DNA of 64,000 nt from Agrostemma githago (Eukaryota > Streptophyta > Magnoliopsida > Caryophyllales > Caryophyllaceae). The stretch spans positions 34,834,678-34,898,677 of the forward strand of contig OY288243.1 of NCBI GenBank assembly GCA_958450325.1, read 5' to 3'. Both the position numbers and the translations under genes were made by a program. Position 1 is the stretch's first letter. Each line of letters begins with the position of its first letter. The notes beneath the pieces are model-generated. The model was not told the origin of the DNA and did not search any database. It worked only from the letters and a program-made list of their open reading frames with translations. Below are positions 44,872 through 56,006 of the stretch, piece by piece.

Positions 44872-47800
44872 ATGACGAATACCGAAAGAAAATGGATGTA
44901 CGAAAGGGTAGACGATAGAAACAAAGTTAAGTATGAGTTTATACTTGGGGTGGATGATTTTATTCTATATGCTAAGGAACAAGAAGAATACAAGACACAT
45001 CAGATTCTTAGATGTCCATGTGTGAAGTGCCAAAATTTGAAGTACTTGAATGAGTTTACGGTGAAAGAGCATCTCATTAGCAAAGGGTAGTTTAAGCCTG
45101 GTTACACTAATTGGGTGTGCCATGGAGAACCCTTTTCTTTTATTAGTAATCCTACTACTTCAACAAACACTAATGCTTTCATCCACCAACCTTATCGGGA
45201 GATGGTAGTAGATGCATTTGGAGACATAATGTTCGGCCGTGTTGAGGATTCTCCTTTGGGTGAAGAAGAAAGCCCCCACCCTGATTTGAAAGAATTTTTT
45301 GAAATGTTAGAGGCCGCCGAGAAACCTCTGTATCGTGGATGTGAGTCGTCATTGCTAGAAGTAGCTTCTAGGATGATTAACATTAAATGTGAGGACAACC
45401 TACCGGAAAGAAGTTTAGATAAGATTGCTGCTTTGATTGAGGATATCATTCCACGAGATAATCTGATGACTCGCACATTTTATGACACTAAAAAGCTGCT
45501 TAGGGGCCTTCAAATGCCCCATCATAGGATCCATTCATGTCAGGACGGATGCATGCTATTTTGGAAAGAAGATTTCATGCTTGACAAATGTAAAAAGTGT
45601 GGAAAAGATAGGTACAAGAAGAAAACTTTTAGTGGGGCAGACATACCTTTCAAAGTCCTAACCTATCTCCCTGTAGCACCAAGGTTGCAACGTTTAACCA
45701 AGAATATTGCAAAAGAAATGAGATGGCATATTGAAAATCCACGTGTACCAGGGACCATGGCTCATCCAAGTGACAGTGAGGCTTGGAAGCATCTAGATTA
45801 TATGTTTCCGGAGTTTGCTAGTGAGCCTCGTAATGTTAGACTTGGACTCTGCACAGATGGTTTTACACCATACGGTCAATTTGGTAAGTCGTACTCATGT
45901 TGGCCGGTGATTCTCACTCCTTATAATCTACCCCCTGGATTATGCATGAAAAAACAATTTATGTTTCTATCTTTGATCGTTCCCGGGCCAAAAAATCCTA
46001 AGAAAAACTTGGACATATACATGCAACCTCTTATTGATGAATTGAAAGAGTTGTGGGACACGGGAGTGCTCACCTATGATGTGTCCAGGAAACAAAATTT
46101 TCGGCTTAAAGCATGTATCCTATGGACCATCAACGATTTTCCGGCTTATGGGATGCTCTCTGGGTGGGCTACTGCTGGCAAACTTGCATGTCCACATTGT
46201 ATGAAAGACACCAAGGCGTTTTGGCTTCCACATGGAGGTAAAATGTGTTGGTTCGATTGTCACAGACAATTCTTACCCCTAGATCATGCATTCCGTTACA
46301 ACAAAACTGCCTTTAGGAAGGGTAAGTGCGAGAATGATGAACCACCTCCGACATTGTCAGGATGTGAAATCTGGGAGACGATATCAGACTATCCAACGAT
46401 CATTGATGGTACTGATCATGAACTCAAAGAACTTAAAAAGATGAAAACAGGGTGGTTCAAAAAGAGCTTGTTATGGGACCTACCTTATTGGAAGCATTTG
46501 TTGATTCGACACAATTTGGATGTCATGCATATTGAAAAAAACTTTTTTAAGCAATTAATTCATACAGTCCTGGATAATAGAAATAAAACAGCTAGCACCC
46601 ATAACACAAGGAAGGACTTGCCCAAATTATGTAGTAGAGGTCACCTACACCTGAAAGACGACCGCAAACCAAAAGCTCCCTACACTCTTGACAAACTGCA
46701 AAAAAAAGATACTATGTGAGTGGATATGCAATTTGAGGTTTCCAGATGGATACGCATCGGATTTAGGTTGCTGCGTCGACCTACACAGTCTCACACTTCA
46801 TGGTATGAAGATCCACGATTGCCATGTGTTCATGGAACGGCTATTACCCGTTGCTTTGAAACACTTGTTGCCAACTAATGTGTGGAATTCAATTACCGAG
46901 ATCAGCCAATTTTTTCGTGATTTGTGCGTCTTAAGCCTTACAACCCAAAATGTAGAGCGGCTGGAGAACGATATTGCGGAGATCCTCTGCAAACTTGAGA
47001 AAGTGTTTCCACCATCGTTCTTCAATTCAATGGAGCACTTACCAATACATTTGCCTTATGAAGCAAGGGTTGGTGGCCCAGTACAATATAGGTGGATGTA
47101 CCCTTTTGAGAGGTATAATTTTGAAAATACTCAACTTATTAATGTTTCTTAATCATTATATCATTATAATTGTGAAAATACTCAACACTATATCAAAATG
47201 TAGGTTTCTTAATCATTTGAAAAAAAAAGTGGGTAATAAAGCACGTGTGGAAGGTTCAATTTGCAATGCTTTCTTAACTGAAGAAATATCAAATTTCTGT
47301 TCTCTATACTTTGAAGACCATGTAGATACAAAGGCTAAGGATTTTGATGTGGGCACGGGAGATGAAAATGATTCATCTTTACCCGAGCTCTTTCGACAAC
47401 ACAAAGGTAGAGCACTTGCTAAACCAAAACAGAGATACTTGGACGAACAAGAGTTCGATCGTGCCCATCTTTACGCATTATCAAATTGTGAACTACTAGG
47501 AGAATATGAACGGTACGTAAATAGTAACAACTTACTTATTTATTTTAAAATTAAGAGATGTAGATGTCACGACTAAACTGGATAATTACAGCTTATTTGA
47601 GCACTTCATTATGGAGCAACATCCACGAGCTAAAATGGATGAAGTTTGGACTACATATGAGAAGTTATTTCCAAATTGGTTTAAAGGATATGTAAGTCTC
47701 AGTATTGACATATTAGAATGAAATAAACTTTGAGCACGTCACAAATGCACTAACACTTTACTACGCAATTAGGTATCTGAGATGAATGTCAAAGATGATG

Positions 47801-48531
47801 TGATTCAAGCCTTAGCATTTGGTCCTTCTAAAGAAGTAAACACTTGGCAAAGATATATGATTAATGGGTTTAATTTCCACACACAGAAGTATGGGAAAAA
47901 CAGAGCTACCATGAATTACGGGGTTTGCGTAAGTAATGTTGAAGGAAACGATTACTACGGCACTTTAGAGGAAATTATTGAGTTGAGGTATTGTGGGGAG
48001 AAGAGAATTTATAATGCAATCGTGTTCAAGTGTTCATGGATGGATAATTCCACAAACGGTACAAGTGTTCATGGCCTTTATAAATTAGTAGAAGTTAATA
48101 GTAGGAGGAAATATGGTAAATATGATCCTTTTGTACTTGCCCATCAAGCTAGTCAAGTTTATTATGCTCCATACCCAAACCCGAAGAAGGATAGAGATCA
48201 TTGGTGGGCTATTTTTAAGGGTCAGGCAAAGTCACAATTTAATGCACCAGTGGATGTCACGGTATTTCAAGAAGATGTGAGTAGTACTTCATTATTATCT
48301 AGTCTTGTCGACGATGACGTCTTAGAAAGTTTTAGTGAAGGGGAGGACATGGAAGAGATGAATGAGATGGGTGATGATGTGGTTGTCGTAGATGATAACA
48401 TTGATGAGGGGGAGGAATTTGAAGATGAGTTTGAGGAGGAGGAGGGGGAGGAAAAGGAAGAAGAAGAAGAAGAAGAAGAAGAAGAAGAAGAAGAAGAAGA
48501 CGATGATGATGATGACGACGATGATTGCTAA
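44872..48531 (+). pseudogene. Inner En/Spm TnpD-type transposase, nearly complete
   Basis: Domain order is that of plant TnpD proteins. The transposase-associated domain (44872-45130; RKWMYERVDD, CPCVKCQNLKYL) is followed by Transposase_21 (45400-46720; TRTFYDTKKLLRGLQMPH, CQDGCMLFWKED, RHNLDVMHIEKNFF), DUF4218 (46800-47110; DCHVFMERLLPVAL, LPIHLPYEARVGGPVQYRW) and DUF4216 (48060-48190; GLYKLVEVNSRRKYGKYDP). It ends in a long Glu/Asp tail encoded by a (GAA)n run (48457-48502). Introns fit GT-AG at 47113-47203 and about 47692-47772, with a further one near 47515-47600. Two lesions are clear: TAG at 45088 and a frameshift in an A8 run at 46700-46707. Otherwise it is a recent, well-kept copy. 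Confidence 0.92.
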
Positions 48532-48718
48532 CTTGTATTTGTTTAGTCAATGAAATAGTTGTCGATCAACACTCATGGATAAATGCAGTTATTTGTATAT
48601 GTTTGTTTGGTTTTAGGCAAGGTGATATTATTTGTTAAATGTTTTCTTGGATTGCATTTGGTAAGTGTTATTTGCATATGTTTGTTTGTTTTGTCATTCA
48701 ACAGATCATATCTGAAAG

Positions 48719-50277
48719 ATGGTTGGACGCGGACGTGGACGCGGACGCGGACGTGGACGCGGACGTGGACGTGGACCACAGGTGGAGGTCGACGAGCACG
48801 AAGAGGAGCAGGAACAACAACAACAACAACAACAACAACAGGAAAATCTGCCCATAATTCCGATAGAACCCAGAGGGAGATGGTATTGCTTATTCTATCA
48901 TTATCGAAGTAGATGTAGTATATAATTTTTTTTTATACAAAAATATAATTTGTTGCATTTGTGTTGATTAAGGTTTGATGACTCCGCTGTGATAAGACGA
49001 GTAACGAAGTCATTCAAGGGTTTCTACCATGAACCGCATATGAACTACCGGGAGACCCCGAAGACGATAAAAGATAAATGGTTCGGCAATTTTAGGGTAT
49101 ACATTCACTTTATTTTATATGAGTATATTGCTAACTATATATATATAGTTATATGCACTTTTAATTGTTATTTGAATTTTTTCTTAATATGTAATTATTA
49201 AATTATGATCGGTCACAATGTCAGGGCTACTGCTCATGGAAGCCCGAGGATGAAGAGAAAGTTAGAGAGAGATACGACGTCGAAGCACGAAAACGGTTAA
49301 AGGACACCGTCAACGACATCTGTGAACTAAAGAATGGCAAGAACAAGGATTGCCCGGGGTGGATAGTGCCGCAAGTGTACAAGGACTTGTTGGAGAGACG
49401 GAAGACGAAGGCTTTTCAGAAGAAATCTAGGACAGCGGCGGCGAATAAAGCTTGTGTTCAGCCTGGCCCTACACACCACGGGGGGTCGATCAAGGCAACT
49501 AAACATGCTTCCAGGCTGGTAATGACAAAATATATTAAAAGGTTCCAAAATGTTTTTATTAATATTTTTTTGAAGATGATAGTAATAATTGATCCAAGTT
49601 TATGCATAGTAAGTTTTAATTTGTCTTTTTAGATGGAGCAACTGGGTGGTAGGAGGCCCAGTGCGGCCGAGCTCGCAGAAGCCATACATTCCAAAGAAGT
49701 CGACGGTAAAAGGGTTTTTACTAGTCAGAAGGCAAAGGCTACATTTGTAAGTGTTAATTTAGTTAATTATAGAGATTATCTTAAAATTCCTTAATAAATT
49801 AGTTATAACTTGTTCCTAAACAATACCTTTCTATGTTTGCTAATAGGAATGATTTGAAGAGCTCAAGAAAAAGAACGAGGAGGAGGGGAAAGAAAAAGAG
49901 GACGACGAACTTTGGTTTGAAGCGGCCGAGGGCTTCAAGAAGGGCCACGTATACGGAGTGGGATCCGCCGGCCCATTGTACTTCACCCCCTGCACAGAAT
50001 AAGGGGAATGCTTCGTGCTCTTATCATCCCGGTATTCTTGTACAACAAGAAAAACGGGCAGAAGAATTTCAAAACAAAATTTTGGAAGCCTTAGAGAAGG
50101 AGAAAGAAGAGAGCAGGCGCTTTAGAGAAGAGACCCGGGAGCTCATGCAACAACAACAGCAGCTCATGTCAGCGCTTAATACGGTATTACAAACTCAGAA
50201 CTGTAATCCGTTTAACTTCACTAACTTCCGTAATCCGAATGATGATAATTCGGGAGGTGGTGGAGTTGGGGGAGCCG
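48719..50277 (+). pseudogene. Inner En/Spm TnpA/Ptta-type gene, interrupted at its 3' end
   Basis: The ATG at 48719 opens a frame with about ten Arg-Gly repeats (GGACGC/GGACGT units) and a Gln run from CAA repeats. Later exons fit GT-AG borders: 48973-49096 (RRVTKSFKGFYHEPHMNY), 49226-49518 (GYCSWKPEDEEKVRERYD, GWIVPQVYKDLLERR), 49633-49746 (GRRPSAAELAEAIHSKEVDG) and 49848 onward. This is the Ptta/En/Spm plant transposase domain (Transposase_24) as I know it. The C-terminal part is a coiled coil (EKRAEEFQNKILEALEKEK, 50050-50160) with Gln and Gly runs. A TGA follows the last acceptor and the frame shifts near 50000. A solo LTR enters at 50278. TnpA-type proteins bind the subterminal repeats. 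Confidence 0.85.
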
Positions 50278-53200
50278 TGTAACACCCGCTATTTTTCCTA
50301 GCATATTTATTCTTTCCGTTGGGACTCCGTCTTAACTCTGTCACTTTTCGGCCTCATATTTCATCATTTTACTAAGCTCTATTTTAATGTTTGAGTTTAA
50401 TGATATTTATTTATATTTTAAATATTTTTATTCTATTAAATCCATTTATTTAGTTTTCTTCGTAAACTAATTAATTTTCCGCGAAGAATTCTATTTCTCT
50501 TCGAATTGACGTTTTTAAGCTCGGATTTAAGTCATTCCTTTTCCTAAAAATGTTTAAATACATTTATCTAATATTTTCAACTAGTAAATATTTTTATTTA
50601 CAAAAATTTAGTCGTTAATGATTTTATTACAAAGCTTCGCGATTAATTATTTTCTTACGCGAGGTTTACTCGAATTACTTTGAAATGCTTTTAACTATTT
50701 TACGATTATACTTTTTATGAACTAATAAATAATTTGAGGCCATTTTCTCACTTTTTGGACCGACTAAGCCTCTGGTCAGGAATTTTATTACGTCTTATTA
50801 ATACGTTTCATTTTATCACGTTAAACCGTAAACGTATGCTTATTTTTCTTCCATTTATTCCTTGCATTATTGTCAAACTTTTCATCCTCCCTTGCTTGTT
50901 CATTTTGGCTGGCCATATGTGGTAGAGTAGCATTGTTTTCATCAAATTTTAATAGCATTCAAGCTTAGGAAAAAAAACCATCAATTTCCTAACATTTATT
51001 CTTACAATTAAACATCAAAAAAATCCTTTCTTTCTTCTCATTTGGCCATGACTCCAGCAGCCTCTCAAGGCTAATTCTTGCTTCAAATCGAGTCATAATC
51101 GTCTCGTTTTCATCGTCAAATTAATCGTTATTTCGATCCTTCCGTTAAGGTAATAAGCGATGAGGTTTTCGATCGTTATTCACCTTGATTTTCTTAGTTT
51201 TTCTCATGGTATTTTTCTGCCATGATTTTCATGTATGGTAGGATTTGTGGACGATCCCGAGGCCGACGAGTATATTATCGTTTCCGATTTGGACTAAAGG
51301 TAACGTCGATGTTACTCGGGATTTCATGATTTTACTTGTGTATTTGCATGTATAATTTTTATATTTCATTTTTGACAATATATGTATGTCATATAATCTG
51401 GAAAATTTTTAAAAGTTGAAAATTTGCATGTTTCGATATTTTTATCGCTTTTACGAGATTAACGATTAAATTGTCATATTAATTTGTAAAATCATAATAT
51501 TCTGCCTAAACATGTAATATATGTTTATATTCTGTAAAATTTATATTTTTGATGATTTATAATCATTTAGGATTTTTCTGATATTTTAAATATCGATTAT
51601 TGAATTATTACCGTTTTCGGACAAAAACGATTAAAAGCCGATTTTTAGTTCTAGTACCTAAACATTTTATTTTAATCTGATTTTTGACGTGGTGAAACTT
51701 TCTGGTGAAATAGAATTTTCTGAATTATTTCATAAGTTTTCGGAATTGTTAAGTGGATGAATTAATTAATCACTTTAAATCATCGTTTATCGTTAAAACC
51801 GTGTTTGTTGTTTAAATTCTCGATTTCTGGTCTTTGGTTTAAATCTGGAAAAAATTATGATTCTGATGATTTCATATTAAAATGTATTTTTATGATTTTT
51901 TGGGCCTTAATAAAATGTTACGAACGATAGGTTTATTAATGAAATCGTTAATTGCGAAAACAGGTTTAAATGACGGTTTTGTTGAAACTGGAATTTTGGA
52001 AAAATCTGGAAAAATTTATATTCTGGAAAATCAGGATTTTAAAGTGTAATAATAATTATTGGATATTAATACTTAAATCGTTTTGTAATTACTATTTTTA
52101 TTAATCGTTATTGTCGAGATTAGACGATTAACGGGAAAACGCTTTAAAAACCGAGTTTTAGGATTCTGGAAAATTTTATTTTCTGGACAGAATGTCCATA
52201 AATATATTTTAACTATTTTACGTAATTTTTGTACTATCTATTAAAGTCTTTAATTAATAAGTATTGATTTTCGGACAAATTGTGATTTATCGTTAAAATG
52301 CTTCATCTTACCTAAAAGAATTATTTTTTTCAGCAATTTTGAAAGTATTTAAATCTGATACTTTAAGAGTTAAATTATCCCTTAACATTTTCTAAATATA
52401 TTCAATGGTTTAATTAAATAAAAGACGTTAAAAGATTTAATTTGACATTTGCCGTAAAATCCTATTTGTAATCGTATTGTCGTAACTAATAATAATTAGG
52501 GAATATTAGCTTTGTAAATTTTGAAAACACCCTGATTAGTATTATTAAAATGTTTAAGACATTTTTAATCATTTTATACACTTGTACGATATTTCAATAA
52601 TTTCATAAACTCAAATGTTCTTACTTTAATAATTAATATCGTTAAAGCCGAAAGTATTAGTTTTATAAATCTATATCGTTTACTAAAAATATGGTATTAG
52701 TATGAACTAATATTTTCACTATTTTGATATAATGCTATTTTTAGTAAAGTTCTAAAAATAGAAGTTTCCTAAAATAGAAAATTTCCTCTTTTAGAATATA
52801 AATGTTTACTTCTTTTATCCTCGTATTATTTATATTGATTATATCTTTTGAATATCGATAATGGCTTTGTTTTGGAGTTATGGAATAAGAACAAGTGTGA
52901 GGTTAGAGTAATATATTCTAGGGTTTACGGTTTTGCCATCAACTATAAGGCTAGTGTATCAGGGATCGGTACATTGGTTGTTGAACCGGGTGACAAGTAT
53001 CCCGGGAGTTGTGTACATTTTGACCTTAAGCTTAGGCCTCGCAGTAAGTCGCCGTCATAAGTTGAACTGGGTGACAGGTAATCCCAGGAGGGGTGTGCAT
53101 TATCTTAAACTAGGGTCACGCATTTATAAGTCGCCGCTCTATTATGGTTGAGTAGCTTAGTTAGAGACCGAAGTTTGATTTGTTTGAACTAAGTTCTCGA

Positions 53201-53791
53201 AGCTAGTTTTTAGTATTCTCCTAGTGAAAGTCTAGCCGTCTACACTACTCCTATCCATAACGCCATTTTGAATATTTTTATTATTATCGATATAATTTGG
53301 TTGCAGGTTGGCAAATGTTTTATGTTTTCTTCGGAAAACTCATTTTTATTATATTGTTTTGATACGTGAAGTTTTTCACTGAAAGTTTATTTTTATTATA
53401 ATGTGTTTTACTGTTTTCCATTTTTACTATTTTTCTATAATAGTAATTACAGTTTTAAAATCCTGTTATACGGCTGGGAGAACGTTGACGTTGCTCCCCA
53501 CTGATTGTGGCTGTTATGTTTTTTTAACATGGCAGGTATATGTGATTTCCTTCGGGTGGGCTAGCGAGCAGTTATGGATCCTGCTTGTTTTAATCAGATC
53601 ACTGTATTATGGATTGTTAAAACCTTTTTTATGGATTTTATTTATTTATATATTTTGTAGCCATTTTTATTTTATGGCTTATGTATTGACTTACCATTTT
53701 TATTTAATCAAGACATAGCTACAGTGTGTTGTAATCCCACTTCTACAGTGTTTCCGCCACTGTATTGCGTTAGAATTTCTAGGGGATTACA
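50278..53791 (+). mobile_element. 3.5-kb solo LTR in the TnpA-type gene
   Basis: Starts TGTAACACCCGC and ends GGGGATTACA, flanked by the exact 5-bp duplication AGCCG (50273-50277 and 53792-53796). It has no gag or pol domain and no second LTR. The TGTAACACCC start is common in plant Ty3 LTRs such as Tekay; the lineage is otherwise uncertain. A two-copy repeat of about 80 bp lies at 52985-53145 (GGGTGACA(A/G)GTA(T)CCC(G/A)GGAG, AAGTCGCCG). The strand is assumed from the TG...CA family convention only. Confidence 0.9.
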
Positions 53792-53796
53792 AGCCG

Positions 53797-54189
53797 GGGT
53801 CGATTTTCAAGTGTAGCTTGATCCTCTAATTGATTACTCTTTTAAGTTGTGTAAACTTTGATTTCTCTTCCAAGTTGTTTAGACTCTTTACACTTTCATT
53901 AGTATTCTCTTAATTAAGAAGTTAAACATTTTAGAAAGCTATCCATGATATCGAATGGTTTTATGTGAATGAATTGTGGAGATGTTGGATTCTGAATGAA
54001 TTGGATGAAGTTAATGAATGAAGGTTGAAGTGAATGATGTTGTAGTTTGAATGAGTTGGAAGATTTGAATGATATGATGACAACAAATTGGAGTTTGTTG
54101 TCTAAAGAGTTGTAGTTTGTGAGTGATGCAGGTTGTAGTTTGTATGTTGTAGTTTGAATGCAGGTTTGTATGTCGCAAATCGGAGGACA
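53797..54189 (+). other. 3' flank of the TnpA-type gene
   Basis: Resumes after the solo LTR with a few codons (GRFSSVA then stop) and AT-rich DNA containing repeated GTTGTAGTTTGAATG words (54040-54170). These are probably 3' UTR of the inner CACTA gene. Confidence 0.55.
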
Positions 54190-54740
54190 ACAAAACAACT
54201 AGACCCAACTACCTTCTTCACTTTATCGACCGCCCTCAGTTCTTTACCGACCGAACTGATGTCATTACCGACCGCCCTAAGTAACCTAGATATCGTCAAA
54301 CGACGGTCGGTAAACATTACCGACCGACAGAAACGGTCGGCAAAAACCCTAAATATCGACCGCATTACCGACCGACTTCAGTTTTTCCCGACCAAACATT
54401 TTACAGGAGGTTCTGATCTTGGTTTGGTCGGCAACACTTAGCGACCGAAAATTTCAGTCGGTAAATTAAATCACTGACCGCAAAATAACATTGCCGACCG
54501 ACAAGTCGGTCGGGAAACCTTAATTTACCGACTACAACGATCAGTCGGTAATTACGATTGCCGACCGCATTTCATATTTACCGACCGTATATCGGTCGGT
54601 GATTCACCGACTGGGATTTTCGGTTGGTAAGTAGTGTTTCCGACCATAGTTTTCGACTATAGACTTTCGGTCGGAAATATTTTAATTGCGGTCGGTAAAT
54701 GTGTTTACCGACCGATTTTATCGGTTGCTAACTGTTGTCT
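54190..54740. repeat. Subterminal repeats of the inner CACTA element, right
   Basis: Over twenty copies of CGACCG/CGGTCGGTAA in both orientations, the same motif as at 42585-42790 and denser at this end, as usual for En/Spm. Confidence 0.92.
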
Positions 54741-54754
54741 TCCTTGTAGTGTTG

Positions 54755-55240
54755 ACTGGTACGAGAGTACATGAACCTTACAAGCTAACCATACTAGGAA
54801 ATATACTAGCACATCAAGCACACCAGGTGTATTTTGCTACTTATCCAACCGTGAAAAATGATAGAAATATAAATCAATGGTGGGCGGCGTTTAAGACTAA
54901 GTCACGAGGGCAAATAGACAATACTCTTTTTCAAGAAGAGGTTGTTTCAAGTGGTACACGATTATCTCCAAGTGATGAAATCATATTCGCAAATAAGAAT
55001 CATAATGAGGGGGCGAGTGAGGATTTCGAAGATGATGAAAGGGATGACAAAGATGACATCCTTATAGATTTTGGGGAGATGGATGAGGAGGAGGATGGTT
55101 TAGAGACGGAAGAAGATTTGGAAGGTGAGGATGACTTGTTTGAGGAGGACGATGATGATGATGATGAGGATGATAATGAGGGTGTGCGTGATGCTAGTGG
55201 CCAAGATGGAGAGGATAATGATAAGGACGATGAATATTAG
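54755..55240 (+). pseudogene. Outer En/Spm transposase, C-terminal end
   Basis: Continues the frame interrupted at 42559. The segment TRVHEPYKLTILGNILAHQA, then HQVYFATYPTVKND and NQWWAAFKTKSRG, aligns with the DUF4216 end of the inner gene. It is followed by an acidic tail of Asp/Glu runs (about 55000-55238) and TAG at 55238. The methionine upstream at 54686 lies inside the inner element and is not the start. Confidence 0.88.
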
Positions 55241-55265
55241 ATGGGTATAGTTTTCGTTACATTAT

Positions 55266-55932
55266 TGATGGGGGTCGGTAGCCTGCCACGAGTCGCCCAT
55301 TAATTCAGACCCTGGGGAAGCCCGACCCAAGAATAAAAAGCAGCCTGCTTGGCGAGCCATCAGAACAAAGCCTAGTTGAAGTCTCCAGGAGGCCTCAGCT
55401 GCCCACAGCTCCAAGGCAAGCCCCCCCTCCCCCGCCTGCCAGACAGGGCGCGCTGGTCCCTGGCAGGGCCAGGGGAGGAACCAGAACCCCTCCGACCAGG
55501 CCTAAGGTAAAAAGGAATGGGTGGACGAGGCAGACCCACGTGTCACCCCCTCATCCACTCACACCTCCTCTCTCACTCTCTCCTTTCTCTCTCTTATGGA
55601 AAGGTATAAATACTCTACCACTTCCCACATAAAAAGGGTTCGGCTTTCTCTCTCTAGGCTCTCACTCTAAATACCGTCACCTTACTCCTCACGAGCAAGG
55701 TTCATTAAGGCATTTCACGGACTGACTTAGGCATCGAAGAGGGTTCCCTCGGACACCTCCGAGGCCCTGCGCGTTCCTTGTGCAGGGTGCTGGCCAACTC
55801 CGCCTGGAAGGTCCGATCACCGGAGTGAGAGGAAAGAGAGATCCGAGAGATTTTACGATCACCATCAAAGTAACAGCATCAAATACTAAAGACCCGGATC
55901 CGATTCGGGTAAATTGTTTCCATACCGGAACA
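55266..55932 (+). mobile_element. 5' LTR of the Tat element
   Basis: TGATGGGGGTCGG ... ATACCGGAACA, 667 bp with TG...CA ends. The right end sits next to the PBS. The left end is chosen at the break from the outer CACTA gene's 3' flank. Confidence 0.82.
55605..55613 (+). promoter_or_regulatory. LTR TATA box
   Basis: TATAAATAC after a CT-rich tract (55560-55595) in the LTR; transcription would start about 30 bp on. Confidence 0.65.
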
Positions 55933-55935
55933 ATT

Positions 55936-55953
55936 TGGCGCCGTCTGTGGGGA
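55936..55953 (+). promoter_or_regulatory. Primer-binding site of the Tat element
   Basis: TGGCGCCGTCTGTGGGGA three bases after the LTR. It is of the same general type as the tRNA-Asp site at 9309 but differs in its second half, so a different tRNA is used. Confidence 0.75.
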
Positions 55954-56006
55954 GAATTCGGTTGTGCTCACTAGTTACCCACCAAAATCAACCACAATCA
56001 AAAAAC

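Larger units (their letters stand above)
42563..54751 (+). mobile_element. Inner CACTA (En/Spm) transposon with both transposase-type genes
   Basis: Starts CACTACAAGAAAAG and ends (reverse complement) CACTACAAGGAAG, flanked by the exact 3-bp duplication TTG (42560-42562 and 54752-54754). Removal restores the outer transposase frame (CEWKDNS then the TGTRVHEPYKL segment). It carries a TnpD-type gene (44872-48531) and a TnpA/Ptta-type gene (48719-50277), the two-gene layout of En/Spm. Three later insertions lie inside it. Without them the element is about 7.9 kb, a normal autonomous size, but both genes contain breaks. Confidence 0.96.
37584..55260 (+). mobile_element. Outer CACTA (En/Spm) transposon, right end outside or cut
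   Basis: Starts CACTACAAGAGAACAC, the plant CACTA terminus, after TTT. Its transposase gene is read in three separated pieces (38518-40013, 42283-42559, 54755-55240) because a solo LTR and a second CACTA element sit inside it. No matching TGTAGTG end is present before the Tat LTR at 55266, so the right terminus must lie beyond the window or be lost. The older position in the nest fits its many stops. Confidence 0.85.

Noticed and set aside
48332..48550. Minus-strand His/Leu/Pro-rich ORF
   Set aside because: Shadow of the GAA/GAT repeat coding the acidic tail of the TnpD-type protein.
53401..53718. 105-codon hydrophobic ORF resembling a membrane protein
   Set aside because: Lies in an AT-rich solo LTR; the Phe/Tyr/Leu bias follows from T-rich codons and there is no family motif.
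54686..55240. 184-codon ORF taken as one gene
   Set aside because: Its first part comes from the terminal repeat of the inner CACTA and the rest from the outer transposase; the fusion is accidental.
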